Source of the DNA: Deltaproteobacteria bacterium
Lineage (GTDB): Bacteria; Desulfobacterota; Desulfobulbia; Desulfobulbales; VMSU01
Assembly (NCBI GenBank): GCA_021782655.1
Contig: JAJXUT010000010.1
Coordinates: forward strand, 1-39,537
DNA: 39,537 nucleotides
Direction of reading: 5' to 3'
The notes below the pieces were generated by a model, which ran no database searches, was not told where the DNA came from, and saw only the letters and a list, made by a program, of their open reading frames with translations. This document shows positions 8,965 through 16,517 of this stretch, one piece after another; position 1 is the stretch's first letter; each line of letters starts with the position of its first letter. A program made the translations under genes and the position numbers.

Positions 8965-9031
8965 GGCCCCTTGCTATACTACTTTGCCCAGGCGCGGACA
9001 AGCGGAAAATATCGAATGGAAAAACGGCTGC

Positions 9032-10153
9032 TTATCCTTGATTGGCTGTTCCCAGGCTGGCCCTGGCCCGCTGGAGATGGGCCCCGAGCGCGGCCTGGTC
9101 ATCGATGGCCCGCCCGATCTCCCGGGCCGCCTCTGTAAGCCCGGCGGCCTGGGCCTTGGCGGCCCACTCCCGGTAGCTATCCGCATGGCCCTCGTCGTGC
9201 CTTAACCAGTGGTCGAGCATGACCGCCAGCCGCCGGGCCTCCTCGCCCTCCGGCGCCGGGGGCGGATCGGGCCGGGGTGGATGATGGGCGCCGTCTTCGT
9301 CGTGATGGTGGGGGGTCGCGTCAGGTCGCGGCCCGCCGTTATCCTGATGTGGGTGGCCGTAGTGGCCGTGCCGGTGGACATGGGTGCGGTGGTTGCCGTG
9401 CCGGTGGGCGTGCTCGTGGATCAGGTTGACCTTGAGGAGTAGGTCTTCGTTGGCGATGATCTCGGCAAAGGGGCCATCGGCGGCGATGCCGCCCTCCTCC
9501 CCGAAGACCACCGCCCGGTCGGCGATGTCCCCGGCGATGCCCAGGTCGTGGGTGGCGGCGATGATGGTCTTGCCCTCTCGGTGCAGGCCGTTTAGCACCT
9601 CGATCAGCCAGACCTGGGTGCGGGGGTCGAGGCCGTTGGTGGGCTCGTCGAGCAGCAGCACCTCCGGGTCGATGGCCAGGCTGGAGGCGATGGCCACTTT
9701 TTTCTTCTGGCCGTCGGACAGGGTGTGCGGGGCCCGGTCGCGTAGCTCGGTGATCTTGAGCGATTCCATCTGGCGCTCGACCACCTCCCGCACCCCGGCG
9801 GGCGACAAGCCCATCTGCAAGGGCCCGAAGGCGATATCATCCCAGACCGTGGCCGAAAAGAGCTGCACGTCGGGGTTGGAAAACACCAGGGCCACCCGTT
9901 TGCGAAAATCCGCCGCCACCGCCATATCTTCCAGGGCCACTTCGCTTAAGGGCCGGCCAAAGGCCTCGATTCGCCCGGCGGCGGGGAAGATCAGCCCGTC
10001 CAGCAGGGCGAGCAGGGTGGATTTGCCCGTGCCGTTGGCGCCCAGGATGGCGGTGCGCTCGCCCGCCGCAAAGTCAAGACTTAGCCCATCCAGCACCAGC
10101 CTGCTGCGGGCGTAATGATACCGAACTTCTTGTAGCCGAAAGGCCAGGGTCAC
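9032..10153 (-). CDS. cbiO: Nickel/cobalt ECF-type ABC transporter ATPase with His-rich tail and helical C-terminal domain
   Basis: A 373-residue ATPase that powers metal uptake with CbiQ and CbiM. The ABC domain is complete: Walker A GANGTGKS (38-45), Q-loop Gln97, signature LSDGQ (145-149), Walker B LLLDE (166-170), switch His202. It should end near residue 242, where ordinary CbiO proteins stop. Here a segment with 16 histidines in 46 residues (246-291) follows, then a Pro-rich linker and a helical domain of about 70 residues (303-373) carrying HWLRHDEGHADSYREW. The His tail suggests metal binding or storage at the cytoplasmic face, and the last domain may sense metal; both are inference. 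GTG 10153 overlaps the cbiQ stop by four bases and has AGGAGG upstream. Confidence 0.93.
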   Translation of the reverse strand: MTLAFRLQEVRYHYARSRLVLDGLSLDFAAGERTAILGANGTGKSTLLALLDGLIFPAAGRIEAFGRPLSEVALEDMAVAADFRKRVALVFSNPDVQLFSATVWDDIAFGPLQMGLSPAGVREVVERQMESLKITELRDRAPHTLSDGQKKKVAIASSLAIDPEVLLLDEPTNGLDPRTQVWLIEVLNGLHREGKTIIAATHDLGIAGDIADRAVVFGEEGGIAADGPFAEIIANEDLLLKVNLIHEHAHRHGNHRTHVHRHGHYGHPHQDNGGPRPDATPHHHDEDGAHHPPRPDPPPAPEGEEARRLAVMLDHWLRHDEGHADSYREWAAKAQAAGLTEAAREIGRAIDDQAALGAHLQRARASLGTANQG

Positions 10154-11025
10154 GACCAGAACCTCCTTTCCAGTAGGATCAGGCCGATCCCGCCCGTAAG
10201 CGACAGGGCCAGCCAGAGATAATCGTTTCTCGTGCAGCGGTAACGGTTGACGGTGGGGAAATCGCCGTGAAAGCCGCGGGAGAGCATGGCCTGGTAGATA
10301 TCCTCGCTCATCTCCATCGACTTGGTGAAGGTCACCCCCACCCGCGAGGCCACCCAGCTTCGCCCGGCGGCGGCGGACAGGGGCATGATGGTCCGGCTCT
10401 TGCGGGCCCGGTACATGTCTTGAATCAGGCGGAGGAAGACGAAGAGATAGCGCTCGGTCATGCTCATGGTGACCACGAAGATGCGGGGCACCCTCAGGGC
10501 GCGTAGGCCGGAGAAGATGTCGCTCCAGCGGCTGGTCACGGTGAGCAGCACCGCCCAGGCGACCGAGGCCGCCACCCTAGAGACGAAGACCGCCGCCCCC
10601 CCCAGGCCCTGACGGGTGATGGTCAGCTCCGCCGGGATGGTGTACGGCCCCCAGGCGTGGGGGTGGGCGAAGCGGGCCAGCACCACCAGGGGTTGGCCGG
10701 GGGTGACGACGTTAAAGATGGCGGGCAGCACCACGGCGGCGGAGAAGAGGGGCATGAACAGCCAGATCCGTTTCTGAAAGAAGCCTAGCGGCACCCGGGA
10801 GAGACGGGCCAGGACCAGGGCGGCGCCGTAGGCAAGCCACAGGGCGGCCAGCGAATGGAGCAGACTGACGAGGACGATTAAGGCGAGGAAGCTTGCCAGC
10901 TTGACCCGGAGGTCGAGCGACTGCAATAGGCCTTTTTTCCTGGCGTAAAACTCAGAAAAGAGCGCGTGTTCGGCAAGTTTGGCTACGGTGAGCAGGGTTT
11001 GGTCTAAAAAACGGGATTGCGCCAC
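10150..11025 (-). CDS. cbiQ: ECF transporter transmembrane component CbiQ/NikQ
   Basis: A 291-residue membrane protein that couples the ATPase to the substrate-binding CbiM. It has a family-specific cytoplasmic N-terminus (ASFLALIVLVSLLHS begins the membrane part), about five to six membrane helices, and the coupling-helix signature AMLSRGF near residue 249. The 'RVPRIFVVTMSMTERYLFVFL' segment is typical of CbiQ. The start is GTG 11025 with AGAGG upstream; the gene overlaps cbiO by four bases and follows the NikN-like gene after 23 bases. Slightly longer than usual (about 230-270), owing to the first 30 residues and a C-terminal helix. Confidence 0.92.
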   Translation of the reverse strand: MAQSRFLDQTLLTVAKLAEHALFSEFYARKKGLLQSLDLRVKLASFLALIVLVSLLHSLAALWLAYGAALVLARLSRVPLGFFQKRIWLFMPLFSAAVVLPAIFNVVTPGQPLVVLARFAHPHAWGPYTIPAELTITRQGLGGAAVFVSRVAASVAWAVLLTVTSRWSDIFSGLRALRVPRIFVVTMSMTERYLFVFLRLIQDMYRARKSRTIMPLSAAAGRSWVASRVGVTFTKSMEMSEDIYQAMLSRGFHGDFPTVNRYRCTRNDYLWLALSLTGGIGLILLERRFWS

Positions 11026-11048
11026 GCGTCCTCTTTAAGGGGAATGAG

Positions 11049-11390
11049 TTACTTTTTGCCGTCTTTGGCGGCCAGGATTCTGGCGATACCGTAGGTGAGC
11101 GCCGCGATGATGATCACCCCCACCGCGCCCGAGAGCACGTAGCCCAGCAGGTCGCCCGTTAGACCATGGCCAGCGATGGGCGCGTAGTCGGGCAGGGGGG
11201 CGCCCCACAGCTCGGAGAGCCGCTTCATGCCCTGGGGCTCGAAACCAACCTGTTTGGCGATTGCCTTGAGGTCCCACTCTCCCCAGGCCGAGCCTGACTT
11301 GCACAGTTCGGGCACCAGGATGCCCAAGGGCGAGAGCAGCACCAAGGTGCCGATGGCGTACCACAACCTCTTGATGCCCTTCTGGTTCAT
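11049..11390 (-). CDS. NikN/CbiN-like small membrane component (PDGLE-type)
   Basis: A 113-residue protein with one N-terminal helix (about residues 9-27), a periplasmic segment and a second helix near the C-terminus (about 82-106, LGYVLSGAVGVIIIAAL). The 'LSPLGIL...' start and 'PDYAP...LSGAVGV' end resemble the PDGLE domain of NikN/CbiN proteins that assist substrate entry in nickel and cobalt ECF importers, although the canonical PDGLE string itself is degenerate. A strong GGAGG precedes ATG 11390 and lies in the last codons of cbiM. Its place between cbiM and cbiQ supports the call. Confidence 0.75.
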   Translation of the reverse strand: MNQKGIKRLWYAIGTLVLLSPLGILVPELCKSGSAWGEWDLKAIAKQVGFEPQGMKRLSELWGAPLPDYAPIAGHGLTGDLLGYVLSGAVGVIIIAALTYGIARILAAKDGKK

Positions 11391-11393
11391 AGC

Positions 11394-12104
11394 TTACGCC
11401 TCCTTGGCCCGCAGTCGCGTCCCCGCCGGATCGGTGGCCAACAGCAGCTCGGGGTTGTTCTTCTGGAAATACCGGATCACCAGGGCGGTGATCAGGGCCT
11501 CGACCAGGCTGAAGACCAGCATATGCTCGCCCAGCATGGCCGGCACCGCGATACTTAACGGGAAGGGCGAGTAGAGCGGCTGACCGCTGGCCGAATGTTC
11601 AAGCAGCGGCTGGATGCCGAACTCGATTCCCGCCGCCAGGGCCGAGACGCTAAGGCTTAGGTAGGCGGCGACGGCGCTGGCGATTAGCCGGCGCAAACTG
11701 GTGACCGGCGATGACCCCGCCAGCAGCCGATATACCCCGTAGCCGACAAAGACCCCGATGACCCCCATGTTGATGCAGTTGGCGCCAATCGCGGTGATGC
11801 CGCCGTCGCCGAACAGCAGGGCCTGGATGATCAGGGCCACCGAGACGGAGATCAGGGCGGCCCAGGGCCCGATGAGGATGGCGACCAGGGTGGCGCCGGT
11901 GGCATGGCCGGTGGTGCCGCCGATAATGGGGACGTTGAACATCATAATCACGAAGCTGAAGGCGGCGCCCAGGGCCAGATAGGGGGCCTGCTTGGCCTTT
12001 AAGGTCTTGTTTAGTTTTCGTGCCGCCGCCGCCCAGAAGGGGATCACCGCCGCGCCGAGGGGGCCGTAGGTCATCGGCCCCAGGTAACCGTCTGGGATGT
12101 GCAT
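11394..12104 (-). CDS. cbiM: Nickel/cobalt ECF transporter substrate-binding membrane protein CbiM/NikM
   Basis: A 236-residue membrane protein beginning MHIPDGYL. In this family the free N-terminus and His2 form the square-planar metal site, so the start is fixed by the mature protein and by AGGAGTAGCTC just upstream of ATG 12104. Conserved segments GGTTGHATGATL and GDGGITAIGANCINMG are present, as is a stretch of six or so membrane helices. It captures Ni2+ or Co2+ from the periplasm. No cobalamin riboswitch was found upstream of the operon, and the operator resembles a NikR site, so nickel is the likelier metal (inference). It follows the outer-membrane barrel gene after nine bases. Confidence 0.93.
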   Translation of the reverse strand: MHIPDGYLGPMTYGPLGAAVIPFWAAAARKLNKTLKAKQAPYLALGAAFSFVIMMFNVPIIGGTTGHATGATLVAILIGPWAALISVSVALIIQALLFGDGGITAIGANCINMGVIGVFVGYGVYRLLAGSSPVTSLRRLIASAVAAYLSLSVSALAAGIEFGIQPLLEHSASGQPLYSPFPLSIAVPAMLGEHMLVFSLVEALITALVIRYFQKNNPELLLATDPAGTRLRAKEA

Positions 12105-12113
12105 GAGCTACTC

Positions 12114-12884
12114 CTAAAAGTGGAAGGTGGTGCCTGCCAATAGCGACCAGTCCGGCCCCGCCGAGGTCAAGGCGTGCTTGTAGCCGCAATCAAGCTCCAT
12201 GCGGTCGGAGAGGGTATAGACCAGGCCTCCGAGCAGGAAGGCGGGGTTGTCTTCGGAAGTCTTGTCGGGGTTGCGATCCACGCCCAGGTTGCCCACCAGC
12301 TTCAACTCCTTAATCAGGTTGTAGGTGGCGGCCAGGGAGGCGTGCCAGAGATTCTCCCGGTCGTTGGCGTCGTTCTCGTTTCTGATGTAGCCCAGGTTGG
12401 CGTGGATGGCCCAGGGGTCGGCCTCCTTGCTGGCGATGGCATAGACGTGATAGCCGGTCTTGCCGGCGCCCAGGCCGCGGTCCTCGTCGCCGGTGGGCAG
12501 GTTGAGGCCGGGCTTAATCGCCAGGGCCAGGCCCTCCCGCTCCAGGAAACGCCACTTGACATCCAGGGTGGTGTCGCCCAAGCCGCTTTCATCACTTTTG
12601 GTCAGCCCGCCGTCGGTCTCCTTGTTCCACAGGTAAGGGGCGATGGCCACCAGATCAACGGTCTTGACCAGCCCGTAGGTAAGGATGGTGGCGATCTGGC
12701 CGCCCCTGGTCTCGACCGAACCATCGTCGTCGTGGTCGTACTGGCCGTTGACCTCGAGCTGATACCTGCCTTGGCCCTGGGTGCCGGCGTCGTCGGTGAT
12801 CAGGGGGTGCATGGCCCAGGCGGCGCTGGGCAGGGACAGGGTCGGCAGGGCCAGTCCTAGACAGAGGATTTTTTGCAACTTCAT
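12114..12884 (-). CDS. Outer-membrane beta-barrel protein at the head of the metal uptake operon
   Basis: A 256-residue protein with a clean signal peptide (cleavage near AAWAMHP) and a strand pattern of alternating aromatic and polar residues, ending in the terminal Phe (TTFHF) used by the barrel assembly machinery. 'MHPLITDDAGTQGQGRYQLEVNGQY' at the mature start resembles the family of small transporter-like barrels annotated as phenol-degradation MetA-like or simply 'transporter'. AAGGAGAG precedes ATG 12884. As first gene of a NikMNQO operon and with no TonB box or plug, it could be a passive channel delivering nickel or cobalt to the periplasm; that role is inference from position only. 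Confidence 0.75.
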   Translation of the reverse strand: MKLQKILCLGLALPTLSLPSAAWAMHPLITDDAGTQGQGRYQLEVNGQYDHDDDGSVETRGGQIATILTYGLVKTVDLVAIAPYLWNKETDGGLTKSDESGLGDTTLDVKWRFLEREGLALAIKPGLNLPTGDEDRGLGAGKTGYHVYAIASKEADPWAIHANLGYIRNENDANDRENLWHASLAATYNLIKELKLVGNLGVDRNPDKTSEDNPAFLLGGLVYTLSDRMELDCGYKHALTSAGPDWSLLAGTTFHF

Positions 12885-12989
12885 GATCTAACTCTCCTTA
12901 CCTCTTGAGCTTTATCTTGTTGGACGCCTAGTCTCTATTACGGGGCAGTCAGAGGGTGGTGGTACCGGTCTCGATTGCTTGGAACTTCA

Positions 12990-13036
12990 TGGCTACGTTT
13001 TTACAAAAAGTAGCACCAGGCCGCCGGCATTGTCAA
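12990..13036 (-). promoter_or_regulatory. Promoter of the metal importer operon with a NikR-like operator
   Basis: On the minus strand a perfect TTGACA (13031-13036) is followed, 16-18 bases on, by weak -10 candidates that lie inside an inverted repeat GTGCTAC-N13-GTAGCCA (13016 back to 12990). This is close in half-site sequence and spacing to the GTGTTAC-N13/14-GTAACAC motif I recall for NikR in Deltaproteobacteria, with mismatches in both halves. Leader length to ATG 12884 would be about 110-120 bases. A repressor here would block the -10. Confidence 0.4.
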
Positions 13037-13055
13037 CAGCTTTTGCCTGGTGGCT

Positions 13056-13088
13056 AAAAAATCGTCTGACGCCCGGCTGATAAGCCGG
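13056..13088 (-). terminator. Possible terminator of the DUF1015-trmN6 operon
   Basis: Reading on the minus strand there is a perfect 6-bp GC-rich stem CCGGCT/AGCCGG (13073-13078 with 13083-13088, four-base loop), then a small CGT/ACG palindrome and a run of six T (13056-13061). The T run is separated from the main stem by about ten bases, so this is a weak candidate. Confidence 0.35.
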
Positions 13089-13181
13089 AGAGTGGAAATA
13101 ACCTGGGCCATAGACCTAACGGCGACGGCATAAAGAACCGTAAGAGTCTTGGGGAAAATGGTCCAAGTTGTAGGGCGGCTC

Positions 13182-13904
13182 CTAAAAGGAAGTCAGCTCC
13201 GGGCTGTATTCTCCGCCGGGCGTCAGGCGAACGTATAGGGGCGGCGGCACCGACAACTCCTCGCCGCCGCCCTTGACCGCCTCCAGGAGCATATGGGTGG
13301 CCCCGGCGCCGGGATGGGGATGCACCAGCCGCAGGCGTTTGGGCGTCAGCCGGTGCTGACGCAAGGCGGCAAACATCGCCTCGGCCCGGCGGGCTGGGTA
13401 GATCAGCGCCAGCCGCCCCTTGACCCGCAGGGCGAAGGCCGCGGCGCCGACGACATCCGGCAGGGCGGCGCATAGCTCGTGACGGGCCATTGCCTGCTCT
13501 TCGTCCGGGTTTAGCCGTCCGCAGGTCACTGGGAAATAGGGGGGATTGGCCACCACCAGGTCAAAGCCGCCGACGGGCAAAAGTTCGCGGATCAGGCGCA
13601 GGTCGCCCATCACCAGGCGCATCCGCGAGCCAAGTTGGTTTTGCTCGATATTGCGGCGGGCCAGGGCGGCCAGCGGCCCCTGAATCTCCAGGCAGGTGAG
13701 GTCGAGATGGGGGTGACGATAGGCGAGGATGAGCGACACCACCCCGCAACCGGCACCGAGATCGAGGACCAGATCCCGGGGCTGCGGCTTACAGAAGTGG
13801 GCGAGCAGGATGGCGTCGAGCGAGAAACGGTAGCCGTGCCGGTGTTGCGAGCAGGACAGGGCGCCGTTGAACAGGGTGTCGCAGGTGATCTCCCCCGCAG
13901 TCAT
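13182..13904 (-). CDS. trmN6: TrmN6-like tRNA adenine-N6 methyltransferase
   Basis: A 240-residue S-adenosylmethionine-dependent methyltransferase with motif I DLGAGCGVVSL and the catalytic NPPYF tetrad (about residues 120-124) that defines adenine or glutamine N-methylation. The 'RHGYRFSLDAILLA' start and the fold length match E. coli TrmN6 (YfiC), which methylates A37 of tRNA1(Val). The exact target is unproven, since close relatives modify other substrates. It starts ten bases after the end of the DUF1015 gene and is probably translated from the same message. Confidence 0.8.
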   Translation of the reverse strand: MTAGEITCDTLFNGALSCSQHRHGYRFSLDAILLAHFCKPQPRDLVLDLGAGCGVVSLILAYRHPHLDLTCLEIQGPLAALARRNIEQNQLGSRMRLVMGDLRLIRELLPVGGFDLVVANPPYFPVTCGRLNPDEEQAMARHELCAALPDVVGAAAFALRVKGRLALIYPARRAEAMFAALRQHRLTPKRLRLVHPHPGAGATHMLLEAVKGGGEELSVPPPLYVRLTPGGEYSPELTSF

Positions 13905-13914
13905 GCTGGCCGGC

Positions 13915-15273
13915 TCAACTAAGCTTCGGCTCCGGGAAGAGCTGGTTGATCACCAGGCCGGTGATGGCCTTGGGGTAGAAGTAGGTCGATTTGTGGGGCA
14001 TGACCAGGCCCTCGTCCGCCACCTGTCGCACCTGGCTGACCCGGGTCGGATTCATCAGGAACAGCACTGGGGTGCGATCCCCGCCCGCGATGGCCTCCTT
14101 GACCGCCAGGTCCAGGGCCTCGTCCGGGTCGGGGAAGTAGTGAATCAGGCTCTCCTCCTCGCACCGCTGGTGGCTCAAACCCAAGAGTCGGTCCAGTACC
14201 AGGTCGGAGAGCACCACCACGTCGAGCGAGCGCAGGGCCTCGGAGGGCCGGCTGGCGGTGGCCATCGCCATCGCCCCTGGCCGCATGGTCAAGAGGAAGC
14301 AGCGATCCTCGCCCGGGTGGTAGAGTCCGAACATGGTCTCGTTGCCACCCTCGTCCATGCGGGCCAAGACCTCGCTTACCAGCAACTCCCGCGAGCCGCC
14401 GCCGATCTCCTCGACCACGAAGCCCTCTGTCAGCCGTCCGGTAAGCTCCTGAACCAGGCAGCGGCCCGGCAGCCGCACCAGGCGGTGGGTGGGCAGCACG
14501 GTCAGACCTTCATCCTCCATGCCGCACAGGTACATCATGGTGAAGTCGTAGGGGCTGTCCGGGGCCACGGCGCCTTGGCGTCCGCGCATCAGTTCCCGTA
14601 GTTGCAGGGCGGTGGTGTAGCGATGGTGGCCGTCGGCGATGTAGAGGGCCTGGTCGGCGAACAGCCGCCGCGTCTCGGCCAAGGCCCCGGCCTCGGTAAC
14701 CGCCCACAGGGTGTGACGGCAGCCGTCCTGGTCGTCCACCGAGGCTAAGGGCTGGGGATGACGCGCCGACTCAAGCAGATTCAATATCCGTCCTTCCGGG
14801 TCTGAATATAGAGAGAATATGGGGGAGAATTGGGCCTGGCAGGCGTCGATCAGGCGCAGGCGGTCGCTGGTCACCCCCCGAAAGGTCTTCTCGTGCGGTT
14901 TGATCACCCCCTCCGAGAACTCGGCGAGCCCCACCAGGGTTATCAGCCCCCGGCGCCGGAAACGTCGGCCAGAGGGGAGCTGGTACTCGGTTTGGTAGAG
15001 GTAGATGGCGGGCTCGGCATCCTGGATCAGTATCCCCTGCCGCCGCCAGTGCTCGAAGGTCTGGCGGGCCTGCTGGTAGCGTTCGTCGGACAGATCACCG
15101 GCGTCCACGCTCTTGGCCAGGTCGAGGTTGACCATGTTGTAGGGGTTCTTCCGCAGCAGGGCCTGGCGGGAGGGCTCGTCGATCACGTCGTAGGGCGGGG
15201 AGACCACCTCCTCCAGGTTGACGATCCTCTCCGGGTTGTATCTAACTCCACGAAACGGCGCGATGCGGGCCAT
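13915..15273 (-). CDS. DUF1015 family protein, function unknown
   Basis: A 452-residue member of the DUF1015 family, recognised from MARIAPFRGVRY, the 'SPPYDVI' loop near residue 30 and the 'YIADGHHRY' motif near residue 200. The family is widespread and often sits in metabolic operons; its reaction is not established to my knowledge. A longer frame begins at 15315, but ATG 15273 has AAGGAGA upstream and gives the standard family start. It leads an operon with the TrmN6-like gene. The 200 bases to the divergent queD have no promoter I would defend. Confidence 0.85.
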   Translation of the reverse strand: MARIAPFRGVRYNPERIVNLEEVVSPPYDVIDEPSRQALLRKNPYNMVNLDLAKSVDAGDLSDERYQQARQTFEHWRRQGILIQDAEPAIYLYQTEYQLPSGRRFRRRGLITLVGLAEFSEGVIKPHEKTFRGVTSDRLRLIDACQAQFSPIFSLYSDPEGRILNLLESARHPQPLASVDDQDGCRHTLWAVTEAGALAETRRLFADQALYIADGHHRYTTALQLRELMRGRQGAVAPDSPYDFTMMYLCGMEDEGLTVLPTHRLVRLPGRCLVQELTGRLTEGFVVEEIGGGSRELLVSEVLARMDEGGNETMFGLYHPGEDRCFLLTMRPGAMAMATASRPSEALRSLDVVVLSDLVLDRLLGLSHQRCEEESLIHYFPDPDEALDLAVKEAIAGGDRTPVLFLMNPTRVSQVRQVADEGLVMPHKSTYFYPKAITGLVINQLFPEPKLS

Positions 15274-15473
15274 GCTCTCTCCTTGTCGGCTTTGACGGAA
15301 AAACTTCCGTGCCAAACCGCGAAATGTTCATTACTATGCGGGCGTAATTCTCAAAACTCCGGGCCAGCCTAGCCTTGAAAGAGTCTTACCCCTTGTCCTT
15401 TCCCCATCTGACAAGCCCGTCATAGTAAATTAACAAGCAAATAATGCAACCATAAATCAAATCGGAGCGCGCC

Positions 15474-15845
15474 ATGTTTGACGTCTTCATCAAGACCCAC
15501 TTCTCCGCCGGCCATCACCTCCGTGATTACCCCGGCAACTGCGAGCGGCCTCACGGCCACAACTGGAACGTCACAGTAACGGTGCGGGCGACCGAACTGG
15601 ATCCCCTGGGTATGGGGATTGATTTCCGGGCTGTCAAGGAGGCGGTGAAAAAAGCGACTGACCTCCTGGATCACTGCGACCTAAACCAGCATCCCGCCTT
15701 CCGCGACCGAAACCCTTCCTCAGAGAACATCGCCCACCACCTGTTCGAGGCCCTGGCCCCGGAACTCGCCTCCCCCCGTTACCAGCTCCACAGCGTCACG
15801 GTAGGCGAGACCGAGAACACCGGGGTCACCTATCGCCGTGGGTAG
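15474..15845 (+). CDS. queD: 6-carboxy-5,6,7,8-tetrahydropterin synthase QueD
   Basis: A 123-residue enzyme that converts 7,8-dihydroneopterin triphosphate to 6-carboxy-tetrahydropterin, first specific step toward the 7-deazaguanine of queuosine. The zinc ligands are visible: His at 14/15 (FSAGHH) and the His pair in PHGHNW (27 and 29). The catalytic Cys23 lies in GNCERPHGH. 'GETENTGVTY' near the end is typical. GGAG sits ten bases before ATG 15474. The next gene, queE, overlaps it by eight bases, so the pathway genes are co-translated. queC and queF are not in the window. Confidence 0.95.
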   Translation: MFDVFIKTHFSAGHHLRDYPGNCERPHGHNWNVTVTVRATELDPLGMGIDFRAVKEAVKKATDLLDHCDLNQHPAFRDRNPSSENIAHHLFEALAPELASPRYQLHSVTVGETENTGVTYRRG

Positions 15846-16512
15846 TGAGCCCGAGCTTTCGGTCTCGGAGCTGTTTTTAAGCCTTCAGGGCGAATCGACC
15901 TATGCCGGGCTGCCCTGCGTCTTCATCCGTCTGGGCGGCTGCAACCTGCGCTGCCGCTATTGCGACGCCCGCTACACCTACGAGGAGGCCGCAACGGTCC
16001 GTAGCCTTGCCTATCTGCTCGATTTCGCGGGGCGCTACCCGGAGGCCATCGTCGAGATCACCGGCGGCGAGCCCCTGCTGCAACCAGGGGTCATCCCCCT
16101 GATGGCCGAGCTGGTCCGGGGTGGCCGGACGGTGCTCTTGGAGACCAACGGCAGCTTGGACATCGCCCCGGTGCCGGAAGGGGTGGTGACGATCATGGAT
16201 GTCAAGTGCCCGGAGGGCTCGGGTGCCGACTCCACCCGCCGGGAGAACCTGAACCGGCTCAGGCCTCAGGACGAGCTGAAGTTTGTCCTCGCCTCCCGCG
16301 CCGACTACGAGTGGTCATGCCGTTTTCTCGCCGAGCACCGGCTGCTTGCCCCCATGGCCGACCGCCGACCGCGAGTCATTCTCTTCTCGCCAGTGACTAG
16401 CCGTCTGCCCGCTGCCCTCCTCGCTGCCTGGCTTATCGCCGACCGTCTGCCGGTACGGCTCCAGCTCCAGCTCCACAAAGTCATCTGGCCGGATAGCGAA
16501 CGCGGGGTGTGA
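15838..16512 (+). CDS. queE: 7-carboxy-7-deazaguanine synthase QueE
   Basis: A 224-residue radical SAM enzyme that contracts 6-carboxy-tetrahydropterin to 7-carboxy-7-deazaguanine. The radical SAM cluster motif is C35-x3-C39-x2-C42 (GCNLRCRYC), of the ordinary radical SAM type, preceded by LQGEST and followed by the SAM-binding ITGGEP. GTG 15838 lies within the last codons of queD, an eight-base overlap. Its stop is only five bases from the end of the convergent YvcK-like gene, leaving no space for a separate terminator. Confidence 0.95.
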   Translation: MGSEPELSVSELFLSLQGESTYAGLPCVFIRLGGCNLRCRYCDARYTYEEAATVRSLAYLLDFAGRYPEAIVEITGGEPLLQPGVIPLMAELVRGGRTVLLETNGSLDIAPVPEGVVTIMDVKCPEGSGADSTRRENLNRLRPQDELKFVLASRADYEWSCRFLAEHRLLAPMADRRPRVILFSPVTSRLPAALLAAWLIADRLPVRLQLQLHKVIWPDSERGV

Positions 16513-16517
16513 GGCCC

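Noticed and set aside
12885-13181. Search for a cobalamin riboswitch upstream of the metal importer
   Set aside because: No B12-box-like core or the expected flanking helices; a NikR-like operator fits better.
15421-15473. TTAACA-17-TAAATC upstream of queD as promoter
   Set aside because: It would put the start site about ten bases before ATG, on top of the ribosome-binding site.
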